NCBI RefSeq assembly: GCF_030695035.1
Contig: NZ_JAUYTT010000015.1
Location: 1-64,000 of the forward strand
DNA length: 64,000 nt
Source of the DNA: Frigidibacter sp.
GTDB lineage: Bacteria; Pseudomonadota; Alphaproteobacteria; Rhodobacterales; Rhodobacteraceae
Direction of reading: 5' to 3'
The first letter of the stretch is position 1; every line of letters begins with the position of its first letter. Both the position numbers and the translations under genes were made by a program. The notes under the pieces are model-generated. The model was not told where the DNA came from. It saw nothing but the letters and a program-made list of their open reading frames with translations, and did not search any database. Shown one piece after another: positions 1 through 7,893 of the stretch.

Positions 1-1
1 C

Positions 2-115
2 CTGACCAACTGGGCCGAGGAGCGGGCGAATTTCGTGCAGATCTGCCCGCGCGAGATGCTGGCGCGCTTGCCGCACCCGCTGTCGGACGAGCTGCAGGCG
101 ATGCCGGCGGAGTGA
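2..115 (+). CDS. gltB: C-terminal end of a probable glutamate synthase large subunit (partial)
   Basis: Only the last 37 codons are present, reading in frame from the left edge to a TGA at 113-115. The tail contains FVQICPREMLARL and LSDELQAMPAE, which resembles the C-terminus of alphaproteobacterial NADPH glutamate synthase large subunits. That enzyme makes two glutamates from glutamine and 2-oxoglutarate. The identification rests on a short tail without a catalytic motif, so it is tentative; the upstream sequence would settle it. A strong hairpin follows 21 bases after the stop. Confidence 0.45.
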   Translation: MTNWAEERANFVQICPREMLARLPHPLSDELQAMPAE

Positions 116-136
116 GTCTGCGGGGGTGACGGGAGG

Positions 137-163
137 GGCCCTGCCGGGGACGGCGGGGCCTTT
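137..163 (+). terminator. Hairpin terminator after the partial left-edge gene
   Basis: GGCCCTGCC (137-145) pairs with GGCGGGGCC (152-160) around a six-base loop, giving nine pairs with one G-U. TTT follows directly. It lies 21 bases after the stop of the partial gene and would end its transcript. The U tract is short, so efficiency is uncertain. Confidence 0.6.
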
Positions 164-339
164 GCCTTCGCACCCGTCTCCTTGGCGAAGGCCATCGCCT
201 TCGCCACGCGGTCCATGTGCATCTTGCACCGGACGGGCCCCCAAAGGGCCCGGCCAGCGCCCGCCCCGCCCCCGGCGGGCGCTGTCCTCATCCGGTCTCT
301 CGCTGTGGGGGCACCGGGTGACATGTCCCGCACGGGCGG

Positions 340-363
340 GGCGAGGCAGTGCCTCGCCTTTTT
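340..363 (+). terminator. Canonical intrinsic terminator upstream of mtgA
   Basis: GGCGAGGC (340-347), loop AGT and GCCTCGCC (351-358) form a perfect eight-pair stem followed by five T residues (359-363). This is the cleanest rho-independent terminator at this end of the window. It points rightward and stands about 94 bases before mtgA. Confidence 0.75.
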
Positions 364-456
364 CCGCCCGAACTAAGCGGTGACAGGTTTGCTGGGGTAG
401 GGACAGCGGGCGGGTTGACCGGCCACAGCAGCCTGTGACTTATGCGAAGGATGGCA

Positions 457-1197
457 ATGGCACCCGGATCCAGATCAGCGCCGAAGCCCGGCACGGGGCG
501 CGGCAAGCGGCGCGCGGCGCCGCAGCCGCTGCGGGCCCGTGCGCTGCGCTTCGCTCTGCGCTGGCTGGGGCGGGCGGGGATGGCGCTTGCGGCGCTGGTG
601 GTGGCCTTCACCATCATAAACCCGATCTGGACGCCCTACATGATCTCGGAACGTCTGCGGCTGGGAAGCCTGCAGCGCGACTGGGTCAGCATGGAGGGCA
701 TCGCGCCGGTGATGGCGCGGGCGGCGGTGGCGGCAGAGGACGCGAATTTCTGCCTGCACTGGGGCTTTGACATGGCCGCGATCCGCAAGGCGCTGGACGA
801 GGGGCGCCAGCGCGGCGCCTCGACCATCAGCCAGCAGACCACCAAGAACGTGTTCCTGTGGCAGGGCCGCAGCTGGCCGCGCAAGGCCGCAGAGGCGGTG
901 CTGACCCCGGCGGTGGAGCTGGTCTGGTCGAAGCGGCGGATCCTCGAGGTCTATCTGAACGTCGCCGAGATGGGCGAGGGCATCTTTGGGGTGGAGGCGG
1001 CGGCGCAGGCCTATTTCGGCGTGGCGGCGGCGGATCTGACGGCGGTGCAGGCGGCGCGGCTGGCGGCGGTGCTGCCCAATCCCAAGGCCCGCGACGCCTC
1101 GGCCCTGCCGCAGGGGCTGCGGCAGCGGGCGGCGGGAATCGCCGATGGGGCGGCGACGATCGGCGCGGACGGGCGCGCGGACTGTTTCGAGGATTGA
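457..1197 (+). CDS. mtgA: Monofunctional peptidoglycan glycosyltransferase MtgA
   Basis: A membrane-anchored GT51 enzyme that polymerises lipid II into glycan strands without a transpeptidase domain. After a basic N-terminus there is one membrane segment (about residues 35-55), then the GT51 core. The AAEDANF stretch carries the first catalytic Glu. [13 protein letters not shown] and the [17 protein letters not shown] block, with the second conserved Glu, follow. I place the start at ATG 457 because GAAGG at 446-450 sits six bases before it; in-frame ATGs at 442 and 451 lack such spacing. The length of about 246 residues is normal for the family. Confidence 0.9.
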   Translation: MAPGSRSAPKPGTGRGKRRAAPQPLRARALRFALRWLGRAGMALAALVVAFTIINPIWTPYMISERLRLGSLQRDWVSMEGIAPVMARAAVAAEDANFCLHWGFDMAAIRKALDEGRQRGASTISQQTTKNVFLWQGRSWPRKAAEAVLTPAVELVWSKRRILEVYLNVAEMGEGIFGVEAAAQAYFGVAAADLTAVQAARLAAVLPNPKARDASALPQGLRQRAAGIADGAATIGADGRADCFED

Positions 1198-1203
1198 ACC
1201 CAA

Positions 1204-1231
1204 GGTCCCCGGGGTCTATCACCCGGGGACC
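1204..1231 (+). terminator. Perfect 10-bp hairpin between mtgA and the GST gene
   Basis: GGTCCCCGGG (1204-1213) and CCCGGGGACC (1222-1231) flank an eight-base loop, starting seven bases after the mtgA stop. There is no T run, so it is either a weak terminator or a processing and stability element. It lies only 19 bases before the next start codon, so it could also limit ribosome access there. Confidence 0.45.
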
Positions 1232-1250
1232 CACAATTCAGAGTATCCCT

Positions 1251-1916
1251 ATGGTCCGCCTCTATCATGTTGCGCTGTCGCCCTTTTGCCGCAAGGTCCG
1301 CCTGACGCTTGCCGAGAAGAAGATCGAGGTGGAGCTGGTCGAGGAACGCTATTGGGAGCAGGGGCCGGATTTCCTGCGCCGCAACCCGGCGGGCAAGGTC
1401 CCTGTGATGAAGTGGGACAACCGCACCATGTCGGAAAGCCAGGCGATCTGCGAATGGCTGGACGAGACGATCCCGCAGCCGCAGCTGGTGCCGCGCGATC
1501 CCGATGCAAGGTACGAGGTGCGGCGGCTCTGTGCGTGGTTCGACGACAAGTTCCATGGCGAGGTGACGACCAAGCTGCTCTATGAGCGGGTGAACAAGAA
1601 GATCATGGGTCTGGGCTACCCCGACTCCAAGGCCGTGAAGGCCGGGGCGACGCGGATCAAGTATCACCTCGATTACATGGGCTGGCTGCTGGAGCAGCGG
1701 CGCTGGCTGGCTGGCGATGCGATGACGCTGGCCGATTTCGCGGCGGCGGCGCATCTGAGCTGCCTCGACTACAACTCCGATGTCGACTGGAACCGTTCTG
1801 CGGCGGTGAAGGAGTGGTACGCCAAGATCAAGTCGCGCCCCTCGTTCCGGTCGCTGCTGGCCGATCAGGTGCCCGGCTTCCCGCCGCCGGCGCATTATGC
1901 CGATCTCGACTTCTGA
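1251..1916 (+). CDS. Glutathione S-transferase family protein
   Basis: A cytosolic GST-fold protein of 221 residues. The N-terminal thioredoxin-like domain opens with [20 protein letters not shown], with SPFC at the usual active-site position. It contains NPAGKVPVM, the cis-Pro region, and [11 protein letters not shown], the glutathione-contact motif. An all-helical C-terminal domain follows with [12 protein letters not shown]. The start at ATG 1251 fits the family, although no good Shine-Dalgarno precedes it. The last 20 bases overlap queG, so the two are probably co-transcribed. Its substrate cannot be told from sequence. Confidence 0.85.
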   Translation: MVRLYHVALSPFCRKVRLTLAEKKIEVELVEERYWEQGPDFLRRNPAGKVPVMKWDNRTMSESQAICEWLDETIPQPQLVPRDPDARYEVRRLCAWFDDKFHGEVTTKLLYERVNKKIMGLGYPDSKAVKAGATRIKYHLDYMGWLLEQRRWLAGDAMTLADFAAAAHLSCLDYNSDVDWNRSAAVKEWYAKIKSRPSFRSLLADQVPGFPPPAHYADLDF

Positions 1917-2958
1917 CCACCCCGGCGCTGCGCTGAAAGCGCGGTTGCAGGCGCAGGCGCTGGCCGAGGGCTTCGCCAAAATGGGTGTCTGTGCGCCCGA
2001 TGCGGTGCCAGAGGCTGCGGGGCGGCTGGCGGCTTTCGTGGCCGAGGGGCGGCATGGGCAGATGGGCTGGATGGCCGAGCGGATGGGCTGGCGCGGCGAC
2101 CCGGCGGCGCTGTGGCCCGAGGCGCGGTCTGTCGTGATGCTGGCCGAGGTCTATACGCCCGGCCATGACCCGCTGGCGGTGCTGGAGCGGCCGGAGCGCG
2201 GGGCGGTCAGTGTCTATGCGCAGGGCAAGGATTACCATGATCTGGTGAAGCGGCGCCTGAAGCGGGTCGGGCGCTGGCTGCTGGATCAGGGCAGCGAGGG
2301 CGAGGCGATCAAGGTCTTCGTCGATACCGCGCCGGTGATGGAAAAGCCGCTGGCACAGGCGGCGGGGCTTGGCTGGCAGGGCAAGCACACCAATGTTCTG
2401 GGCCGTGATCTGGGCAGTTGGTTTTTTCTGGGTGCGATCTTCACGACGGTCGACCTGCCCAAGGATGCGGCCGAGGCGGAGCGTTGCGGCAGTTGCACCG
2501 CCTGCCTCGACATCTGCCCGACGCGGGCCTTTCCGGCCCCCTTCCAGCTCGACGCGCGGCGCTGCATTTCTTACCTGACGATTGAACACCGGGGCCCGGT
2601 GGACCCTGAATTGCGGGCGCTGATGGGCAACCGGATCTATGGCTGTGACGATTGCCTTGCCGTCTGCCCTTGGAACAAGTTTGCCCAGGGGGCCACCGAG
2701 ATGGGCTATGCGCCGCGCGAGGCAGAGCCGCCGCTGCTGGCTGATCTGGCGGCGCTGGACGATGCGGCGTTCCGCGCGCGCTTTGCCGGCAGCCCGATCA
2801 AGCGCATCGGGCGGGACCGGATGGTGCGCAACGTGCTCTATGCCATTGGAAATTCGGGCGATGTTGGCCTTGTGCCGGTGGCGGCGGGGCTGACCGGGGA
2901 TGCCGATGAGGCGGTGGCGGATGCTGCGCGGTGGGCGCTGGCGCGGCTTGGTGCATAG
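1897..2958 (+). CDS. queG: Epoxyqueuosine reductase QueG
   Basis: The cobalamin- and Fe-S-dependent enzyme that reduces epoxyqueuosine to queuosine in tRNA, the last step of queuosine synthesis. The 353-residue protein carries [13 protein letters not shown] near residue 197 and [10 protein letters not shown] near residue 249, the two [4Fe-4S] cluster motifs. The N-terminal half is the cofactor-binding region. A HEAT-like C-terminal segment contains [13 protein letters not shown]. It starts inside the preceding GST gene (20-base overlap), implying translational coupling. No other queuosine gene is nearby. Confidence 0.93.
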   Translation: MPISTSDHPGAALKARLQAQALAEGFAKMGVCAPDAVPEAAGRLAAFVAEGRHGQMGWMAERMGWRGDPAALWPEARSVVMLAEVYTPGHDPLAVLERPERGAVSVYAQGKDYHDLVKRRLKRVGRWLLDQGSEGEAIKVFVDTAPVMEKPLAQAAGLGWQGKHTNVLGRDLGSWFFLGAIFTTVDLPKDAAEAERCGSCTACLDICPTRAFPAPFQLDARRCISYLTIEHRGPVDPELRALMGNRIYGCDDCLAVCPWNKFAQGATEMGYAPREAEPPLLADLAALDDAAFRARFAGSPIKRIGRDRMVRNVLYAIGNSGDVGLVPVAAGLTGDADEAVADAARWALARLGA

Positions 2959-3070
2959 CGGCCATAACCTGCCGATCGTGGCAATCGGGCAGGCAGGCCT
3001 AGGCACGAAGGCGATTCGGCCCCATCTTCGGGATGTGGCCGATCCGGCTGCGAGCCCAAAGGAAAAGACC

Positions 3071-3268
3071 ATGACCCGTCATATCGCCGATCACCGCAGC
3101 CCGCCCGAAGCGGGCCGGACCAAGAAATTCATCGAGCTTGCGCGCCGCGAAGGCAACGAAGGCTCGCATCCCTCCACGCAGGCCCTGCTGCGCCGCCCGC
3201 GGCTTGGCGGCGAGACTGCCCGGCGCGTGAAGGAATTCCTGCGCATCGAGCGCGGCCATCAGGCCTGA
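3071..3268 (+). CDS. Small basic protein of unknown function
   Basis: A 65-residue Arg/Lys/Glu-rich protein with a good Shine-Dalgarno (AAAGGA about eight bases before ATG 3071). It has no signal peptide or membrane segment. The middle contains TKKFIELARREGNEG and the end VKEFLRIERG, which look like amphipathic helices. I do not recognise a family. The gene overlaps the 3' end of the convergent ohrR by ten bases. It is kept because the ribosome-binding site and the coding-like composition are convincing. Confidence 0.6.
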   Translation: MTRHIADHRSPPEAGRTKKFIELARREGNEGSHPSTQALLRRPRLGGETARRVKEFLRIERGHQA

Positions 3269-3708
3269 CCGTTCTCGCCCTCGCGCAGGATATCGCGCAG
3301 GGTGACGATGCTGGCGCGCAGGGCGTCCAGCGCCTCGCTCGTCATTTTGGTTTTCTCGCCGATGACGCGGGAGAACCCTGCCGTTTCCAGCCGTAGCGCA
3401 CTCCCCGCCTCGGTGAGCGTCAGACGCACCTGACGCTCGTCTTCCGGGTCGCGGTTGCGCACCACAAGGCCCGCAGCCTCCATCCGCTTGAGCATGGGCG
3501 TCAGCGTGTTGCTTTCCAGATGCAGCGCGGCGCCGATCCTGCTCATCGTCTGATCGTCCTCGGCCCAAAGGAGGGTCAGGACGAGGAATTGCGGATAGGT
3601 GAGCCCCGCGGCGTCCAGCATGGGCTTGTACGCCGCCTGCATGGCGTGATTGGCCGAATAGAGCGCAAAGCACAGCATCTGCGGCAGGGGGGGCGGGGTG
3701 TCTTTCAT
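3259..3708 (-). CDS. ohrR: MarR-family organic peroxide sensor OhrR
   Basis: A dimeric winged-helix repressor that senses organic hydroperoxides through a reactive N-terminal cysteine. In the 149-residue protein this Cys lies in LCFALYSAN at residue 13, the position used by OhrR proteins. The winged-helix region runs from about residue 45 to 105 (SRIGAALHLESNTLTPMLKRMEAAGLV, then the DPEDERQVRLTLT wing). It is divergent from ohr, and the 102-base gap between them holds three ATCG-N4-CGAT sites. Repression of both genes, relieved by peroxide, is the expected behaviour. Confidence 0.9.
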   Translation of the reverse strand: MKDTPPPLPQMLCFALYSANHAMQAAYKPMLDAAGLTYPQFLVLTLLWAEDDQTMSRIGAALHLESNTLTPMLKRMEAAGLVVRNRDPEDERQVRLTLTEAGSALRLETAGFSRVIGEKTKMTSEALDALRASIVTLRDILREGENGQA

Positions 3709-3721
3709 CTTGCCAAGATAG

Positions 3722-3797
3722 ATCGCTCACGATTCTTTCGCAAGGGATTGACTCACCGACGCCCATCTATATCGTGCACGATACAATCGCAGACGAT
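3722..3797. promoter_or_regulatory. Three ATCG-N4-CGAT operator-like sites between ohrR and ohr
   Basis: Sites lie at 3722-3733, 3771-3782 and 3786-3797. The middle one extends to the perfect 14-base palindrome TATCGTGCACGATA (3770-3783). The second and third are spaced 15 bases apart; the first lies near the ohrR start. They occupy the region between the divergent ohrR and ohr genes, as expected for OhrR binding. The assignment is inferred from position and symmetry. Confidence 0.7.
3748..3775 (+). promoter_or_regulatory. Likely sigma-70 promoter of ohr
   Basis: TTGACT (3748-3753) and TATCGT (3770-3775) are separated by 16 bases. The -10 element lies inside the palindromic operator at 3770-3783, so bound repressor would block RNA polymerase. 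Confidence 0.55.
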
Positions 3798-3810
3798 AAG
3801 GAGACATCAC

Positions 3811-4239
3811 ATGGTCAAGGACGTGGTTTACCGTACGGTGGCGGAAGCGAAGGGTGGCGGGCGCAATGGCACATCGGCGACGCTGGATGGCGCACTGGCC
3901 GTCACGCTGAGCGTGCCGGTGGAAATGGGCGGCGACGGCAAGGGCAACAATCCCGAGCAGCTGTTCGCGGTGGGCTATGCCGCCTGCTACATGGGCGCGA
4001 TGCGCTTTGCCGCCAGCAGCGAGAAGATCGGCGAGGTTCCGGCCGATGCCACGGTGCAGGCGCAGGTCGGCATCGGCCCGCGCGCCGAGGGCGGCTTTGG
4101 CATTGCGGTGACGCTGAAGGTCAGCCTGCCGGGCGTGGACCGGGCGGTGGCCGAGCGCATGGTGGAACGCGGGCATTTCATCTGCCCCTATTCCAACGCG
4201 ATCAGCGGCAATGTGCATGTGGTGACCATTCTGGAATGA
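3811..4239 (+). CDS. ohr: Organic hydroperoxide reductase Ohr
   Basis: A thiol peroxidase of the OsmC/Ohr fold that reduces organic and fatty-acid hydroperoxides to alcohols in the cytoplasm. The 142-residue protein has the two catalytic cysteines, Cys59 in GYAACYMGA and Cys125 in FICPYSNA. The conserved Arg18 (GRNG) and Glu49 (NPEQLF) are also present. AAGGAG stands eight bases before ATG 3811. It pairs with the divergent regulator ohrR and should be strongly peroxide-inducible. Confidence 0.95.
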   Translation: MVKDVVYRTVAEAKGGGRNGTSATLDGALAVTLSVPVEMGGDGKGNNPEQLFAVGYAACYMGAMRFAASSEKIGEVPADATVQAQVGIGPRAEGGFGIAVTLKVSLPGVDRAVAERMVERGHFICPYSNAISGNVHVVTILE

Positions 4240-4250
4240 CCAGAACGACA

Positions 4251-4280
4251 CAGGCCCGGATCCTTGCGGAGCCGGGCCTG
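4251..4280. terminator. Terminator between convergent ohr and ilvE
   Basis: CAGGCCCGG (4251-4259) and CCGGGCCTG (4272-4280) form a perfect nine-pair stem with a 12-base loop. CTGTTGTT follows on the plus strand. Lying between two converging genes, it may serve both directions, with the better U-rich tail for ohr. Confidence 0.65.
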
Positions 4281-4300
4281 CTGTTGTTCTGGAAAGGCCC

Positions 4301-5170
4301 TCAGGCGCGGACCAGCTTCTCGTAGCTTGCCGCAACGTCCAGCGTCAGCGCCCCGACCTCGAAGCTGAAATCGCCGATCTGGCCAACGGGGGTAACTTCC
4401 GCCGCGGTGCCGGTCAGCCAGCACTGCTCGAACCCTTCAAGCTCCTCGGGCATGATGTGGCGTTCGTGGACGGTGACGCCTTTCTCCTTCAGCATCCCGA
4501 TCACGGTCTGGCGGGTCAGGCCGTTCAGGAAGCAATCGGCCAGCGGAGTGTGAACCTCGCCATCCTTCACGAAGAAGATGTTGGCGCCGGTCGCCTCGGC
4601 CACGTAGCCGCGATAGTCGAACATCATCGCATCCGAGCAGCCCTTGGCCTCGGCTGCGTGCTTGGACATGGTGCAGATCATGTAGAGCCCGGCAGCCTTG
4701 GCGGCACTGGGGATGGTCTCGGGCGAGGGGCGCTTCCACTTGGCGATGTCGAGCTTGGCGCCCTTGGTCTTGGCGTCGCCGTAGTAGTTGCCCCATTCCC
4801 AGCCGGCGATGGCCAGGCGGACTGGGTTGCGCTTGGCCGAGACGCCCATATCCTCGCCCGAGCCGCGCCAGGCGACTGCGCGGACATAGGCGTCGGTCCA
4901 GCCATTGGCCTTCAGCATCGCGTATTTGGCGGCCTCGATCTCCTCGACCGAGAACGGGATCTCCATGTCGAGAAGTTCAGCGGATCGGCGCAGGCGCTTG
5001 CTGTGCTCCACCCCCAGGAAGATGCGGCCATTGTAGCAGCGCTCGCCCTCGAACACCGAAGAGGCGTAGTGCAGCGCGTGGGTCAGGACGTGGACGGTGG
5101 CGTCGCGCCACTCGACCATCTTGCCGTCCATCCAGATCTTGCCGTCGCGGTCATCATAGGCCCCGGCCAT
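4301..5170 (-). CDS. ilvE: Branched-chain amino acid aminotransferase IlvE
   Basis: A PLP enzyme that catalyses the last step of Leu, Ile and Val synthesis, transferring an amino group from glutamate. The 289-residue protein matches fold-type IV transaminases: VHVLTHALHYASSVFEGERCY near the N-terminus, PLP-lysine Lys158 in PSAAKAAG, EATGANIFFV, and GLTRQTVI near the C-terminus. The start at MAGAYDD is chosen because AAGGAGGG precedes it; an upstream ATG 51 bases earlier has no such site. The gene is divergent from petP. Confidence 0.93.
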   Translation of the reverse strand: MAGAYDDRDGKIWMDGKMVEWRDATVHVLTHALHYASSVFEGERCYNGRIFLGVEHSKRLRRSAELLDMEIPFSVEEIEAAKYAMLKANGWTDAYVRAVAWRGSGEDMGVSAKRNPVRLAIAGWEWGNYYGDAKTKGAKLDIAKWKRPSPETIPSAAKAAGLYMICTMSKHAAEAKGCSDAMMFDYRGYVAEATGANIFFVKDGEVHTPLADCFLNGLTRQTVIGMLKEKGVTVHERHIMPEELEGFEQCWLTGTAAEVTPVGQIGDFSFEVGALTLDVAASYEKLVRA

Positions 5171-5282
5171 GTCGAACCCTCCTTGCGGCACCTGCCGCTT
5201 TGTCGAATGTTGCGTGCGCAAGGTCCGCTTCGGACATAAAGTTGCGCAAATTGCCGGGTTGAGCTACCAATTGATTCTTGGA

Positions 5283-5301
5283 AAGTCAACAAGGCTGACT
5301 T
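5283..5301. promoter_or_regulatory. Candidate MarR-type operator upstream of petP
   Basis: AAGTCA (5283-5288) and TGACTT (5296-5301) form an inverted repeat around a seven-base spacer. It lies in the AT-rich ilvE-petP intergenic region, 42 bases before the petP start. The length and symmetry suit a MarR dimer, so PetP autoregulation is possible. No experimental support is known to me. Confidence 0.35.
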
Positions 5302-5343
5302 AAAACAGAGGCAATCAGAAAAAACGTGAACCGGAGGAGCGTG

Positions 5344-5856
5344 ATGGCGGAAGGTGGAGGCGCGGCCAGCCCGGGCGGCGAGAGCCTGCTGTTCCTGACC
5401 GACGAGCAGCTGCGCAAGGGCATCGAGGCGATGTTCTTCGCCTATCGCGGCTTCACGGCCGATCCGGACCGGATTCTGGAAACCCGCGGCTATGGGCGCG
5501 CGCATCACCGCGCCATCCATTTCATCAACCGCCAGCAGGGCCAGACCGTCAACACGCTGCTGGCGATGCTGGGGGTGACGAAGCAGAGCCTGAACCGGGT
5601 GCTGCGCACGCTGATCGAGGACGGGCTGGTGGAAAGCCGGGTCGGCCGCAAGGACAAGCGCGAGCGGCACCTGTTCCTGACCGAGGATGGCAAGGCGCTG
5701 GAACGCTCGCTCTCCGAGGCGCAGCGGGTGCGGATGCGCGCCGCCTACCGCGCGGCGGGGCCGGCGGCGGTGGCGGGGTTCCGGCAGGTGCTGGAGGCGA
5801 TGATGGACCCGGATCTGCGGCGGCATTACCAGGCGATGAAGGATAGCGGGACATGA
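5344..5856 (+). CDS. petP: MarR-family regulator PetP
   Basis: A 170-residue MarR-type winged-helix protein encoded directly before a response regulator in the arrangement known as petPR in Rhodobacter. The DNA-binding region spans about residues 60-115 (QTVNTLLAMLGVTKQSLNRVLRTLIEDGLVESRVG, then the DKRERHLFLTEDG wing). GGAGGAG at 5333-5339 sets the start at ATG 5344 rather than the in-frame GTG at 5326. Its stop overlaps the petR start (ATGA). In Rhodobacter capsulatus this locus is required for making the cytochrome bc1 complex; here petABC lies about 18 kb away. Confidence 0.82.
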   Translation: MAEGGGAASPGGESLLFLTDEQLRKGIEAMFFAYRGFTADPDRILETRGYGRAHHRAIHFINRQQGQTVNTLLAMLGVTKQSLNRVLRTLIEDGLVESRVGRKDKRERHLFLTEDGKALERSLSEAQRVRMRAAYRAAGPAAVAGFRQVLEAMMDPDLRRHYQAMKDSGT

Positions 5857-6569
5857 ATGCTGGGAATCCCCCCGACGCCCATCTGCTGATCGTCGATGAC
5901 GACGAGCGCATCCGCGGGCTGTTGCAGAAGTTCCTGGCGCGGAACGGCTTTCTGGTGACGGCGGCGCGGGATGCCGCCCATGCGCGGCGGCTGCTCTCGG
6001 GGCTCGACTTTGACATGATCGTGCTTGACGTGATGATGCCGGGCGAGGACGGGATCAGCCTGACCCGCGACCTGCGGCGCAAGATGACCGTGCCTATCCT
6101 GCTGCTGACCGCCAAGGGCGAGACGGCGGAGCGGATCGAGGGGCTGGAGGCGGGGGCGGATGACTACCTTGCCAAGCCATTCGAGCCCAAGGAGCTGCTG
6201 CTGCGGATCAACGCGATCCTGCGCCGCGCGCCGCAGGTGCAGGGCAAGGGGCCGAAGTTCATCCATCTGGGCCCGGTGCGCTATGACCTTGACCGGGGCG
6301 AGCTGTGGCAGGGGGATGCGCTGGTGCGGCTGACCGCGACCGAGGCGGCCCTGATGCGAATCTTTGCCGGGCGGGCCGGCGAGCCGATCTCGCGCCAGAC
6401 GCTGGTCGAGGAGCTGGGGCGCGACAAGGGCGGCGCGGCCGAGCAGGCGCAGGAACGGGCGGTGGATGTGCAGATCACCCGGTTGCGGCGCAAGATCGAG
6501 GGCGACCCGAAGGAGCCGCGCTATCTGCAGACGGTGCGGGGCGCGGGATACATGCTGATGCCGGAGTAG
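5853..6569 (+). CDS. petR: OmpR-family response regulator PetR
   Basis: A 238-residue two-domain regulator. The receiver domain (about residues 9-122) has the acidic pair in IVDDDERI, phospho-acceptor Asp59 in IVLDVMMPGEDG, and Lys in DDYLAKPFEP. The OmpR-type winged helix (about 140-235) contains LTATEAALMRIFA and VDVQITRLRRKIEGDP...TVRGAGYML. No histidine kinase is encoded nearby, matching the orphan-like petR described in Rhodobacter, where it is needed for bc1 complex synthesis. Translation is coupled to petP through ATGA. Confidence 0.88.
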   Translation: MNAGNPPDAHLLIVDDDERIRGLLQKFLARNGFLVTAARDAAHARRLLSGLDFDMIVLDVMMPGEDGISLTRDLRRKMTVPILLLTAKGETAERIEGLEAGADDYLAKPFEPKELLLRINAILRRAPQVQGKGPKFIHLGPVRYDLDRGELWQGDALVRLTATEAALMRIFAGRAGEPISRQTLVEELGRDKGGAAEQAQERAVDVQITRLRRKIEGDPKEPRYLQTVRGAGYMLMPE

Positions 6570-6609
6570 GGGCTGCCGGAGCAGGGGGCGCGGCCCACGA
6601 GGGTAGAAT

Positions 6610-6669
6610 GGGGGCTCCGCCCCCGCCCGCCTTTGGCGGACTCCCCCGGGATATTCGGAAAAGGCAAAG
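6610..6669. repeat. Dispersed palindromic element, copy 1
   Basis: Two hairpins, GGGGGC/GCCCCC (6610-6624) and CCGCC/GGCGG (6627-6639), are followed by a core CTCCCCCGGGATATTCGG and AAAAGGCAAAG (to 6669). Related elements occur at 11143-11191, 24312-24350 and 31850-31899. All lie just after genes, so they probably act as terminators or 3'-end stabilisers of a REP-like family. Confidence 0.65.
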
Positions 6670-6733
6670 GGGCAGGTGGCCCTGCGGGGGGCGGGGCGCT
6701 ATATCGGGGCGGCATGAGGTAAGGAGCGGCGGC

Positions 6734-6970
6734 ATGGGCGAGATTGCAGCGATGAGCTTCGAGGAAGCGATGAAGGAGCTTGAGGCAGTGGTCGGCAAGC
6801 TGGAGCGGGGCGATGTGCCGCTGGAGGATTCGATCAAGCTTTATGAGCGCGGCGCGGCGCTGAAGGCGCATTGCGATGCGCGGCTGAAGGCGGCGGAAGA
6901 GAAGGTGGCGCGGATCACCCTTGGCGCCGATGGCCAGCCTGCGGGGCTGACGCCGGTCGAAGGGCTGTAA
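6734..6970 (+). CDS. xseB: Exodeoxyribonuclease VII small subunit
   Basis: The small XseB subunit of exonuclease VII, which degrades single-stranded DNA together with XseA. The 78-residue helical protein contains the family signature SFEEAMKELEAVVGKLERGDVPLEDSIKLYERGAAL. AAGGAG stands eight bases before ATG 6734. Its TAA is immediately followed by the GTG start of ispA, so the xseB-ispA-dxs order, common in bacteria, is kept here. xseA is not in the window. Confidence 0.93.
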   Translation: MGEIAAMSFEEAMKELEAVVGKLERGDVPLEDSIKLYERGAALKAHCDARLKAAEEKVARITLGADGQPAGLTPVEGL

Positions 6971-7837
6971 GTGTTTCCGGAGCGGCTGGCACAGGCGGCG
7001 GCAGAGATCGGCGCGGCGCTGGAGGCTGCGCTGGCGGGCAAGGCCGACCAGCCGGTGGTGGAGGCGATGCGCTATGCCCTGCGCGGCGGCAAACGGCTGC
7101 GGGGGTTCCTGGTGCTGGAAAGCGCGGCGCTGCACGGCATCAGCCGCGCGGCGGCGATGCCAGCGGCGGCGGCGGTCGAGGCGCTGCATGCCTACAGTCT
7201 GGTGCATGACGATCTGCCCTGCATGGATGACGATGACCTGCGCCGAGGCCATCCCACGGTGCATGTGAAATGGGACGAGGCGACGGCGGTGCTGGCCGGG
7301 GATGCGCTGCAGACGCTGGCCTTCGAGCTGTGCTGTGACCCGGTGCTTGGCCCGGCCGAGCGGCGGGTGGCGCTGGTGGCGGCGCTGGCGCGGGCCTCCG
7401 GTGCCGAAGGCATGGTGTTGGGGCAGGCGCTGGACATTGCCGCCGAAAGCGCCGCCGCGCCGCTGACGCTGGAGGAGATCACCGCCCTGCAGGCCGGCAA
7501 GACCGGCGCGCTGATTGGTTTTGCGTCCGAGGCGGGGGCGATCCTCGCGGGGGCGGACCGGGGGCCGCTGCGCGCCTATGCCGAGGCCTTCGGACTTGCC
7601 TTTCAGATCGCCGACGACATCTTGGATGTGGAGGGCGACCCCGAGGCGGCAGGCAAGCGGCTTGGCAAGGATGCCGGCGCGGGCAAGGCTACCTTCGTAT
7701 CGCTGCTGGGGCTGGAGGGTGCGAAGGCCCGCGCTAAGGACCTGGTAACCATGGCCGAGCTAGCCTTGGAGCCCTATGGTGCGGCAGCGGAGACCTTGCG
7801 GGACGCGGCGCGCTTCGCTATCGCCCGGCAAAGCTAG
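6971..7837 (+). CDS. ispA: Short-chain polyprenyl diphosphate synthase (farnesyl diphosphate synthase IspA)
   Basis: Condenses isopentenyl diphosphate with allylic diphosphates, probably giving farnesyl diphosphate for quinones and sterol-like lipids. The 288-residue protein has the first aspartate-rich motif at residues 80-86 (HDDLPCMDD) and the second at 215-219 (DDILD). [11 protein letters not shown] lies near residue 40. The GTG start at 6971 directly abuts the xseB stop. Product length (C15 or C20) cannot be decided with certainty from the residues before the first motif. Confidence 0.9.
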   Translation: MFPERLAQAAAEIGAALEAALAGKADQPVVEAMRYALRGGKRLRGFLVLESAALHGISRAAAMPAAAAVEALHAYSLVHDDLPCMDDDDLRRGHPTVHVKWDEATAVLAGDALQTLAFELCCDPVLGPAERRVALVAALARASGAEGMVLGQALDIAAESAAAPLTLEEITALQAGKTGALIGFASEAGAILAGADRGPLRAYAEAFGLAFQIADDILDVEGDPEAAGKRLGKDAGAGKATFVSLLGLEGAKARAKDLVTMAELALEPYGAAAETLRDAARFAIARQS

Positions 7838-7893
7838 ATCCCTACCCGCCGGCGGAGGCCGGCAACGCTGAGACCTCGCGTGAAAGGGCCGTG

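Larger units (their letters stand above)
116..456 (+). other. Gene-free stretch with several strong hairpins; candidate small RNA
   Basis: No convincing coding sequence lies between the left-edge gene and mtgA. The stretch holds the 137-160 hairpin, a perfect nine-pair hairpin at 184-205 (GGCGAAGGC, loop CATC, GCCTTCGCC), a GGGCCC inverted repeat near 235-251, and an intrinsic terminator at 340-363. A terminator 180 bases past the first one needs a transcript to act on. That transcript is either read-through or an independent small RNA of roughly 150-200 nt. I saw no clear promoter for the latter. Confidence 0.4.
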
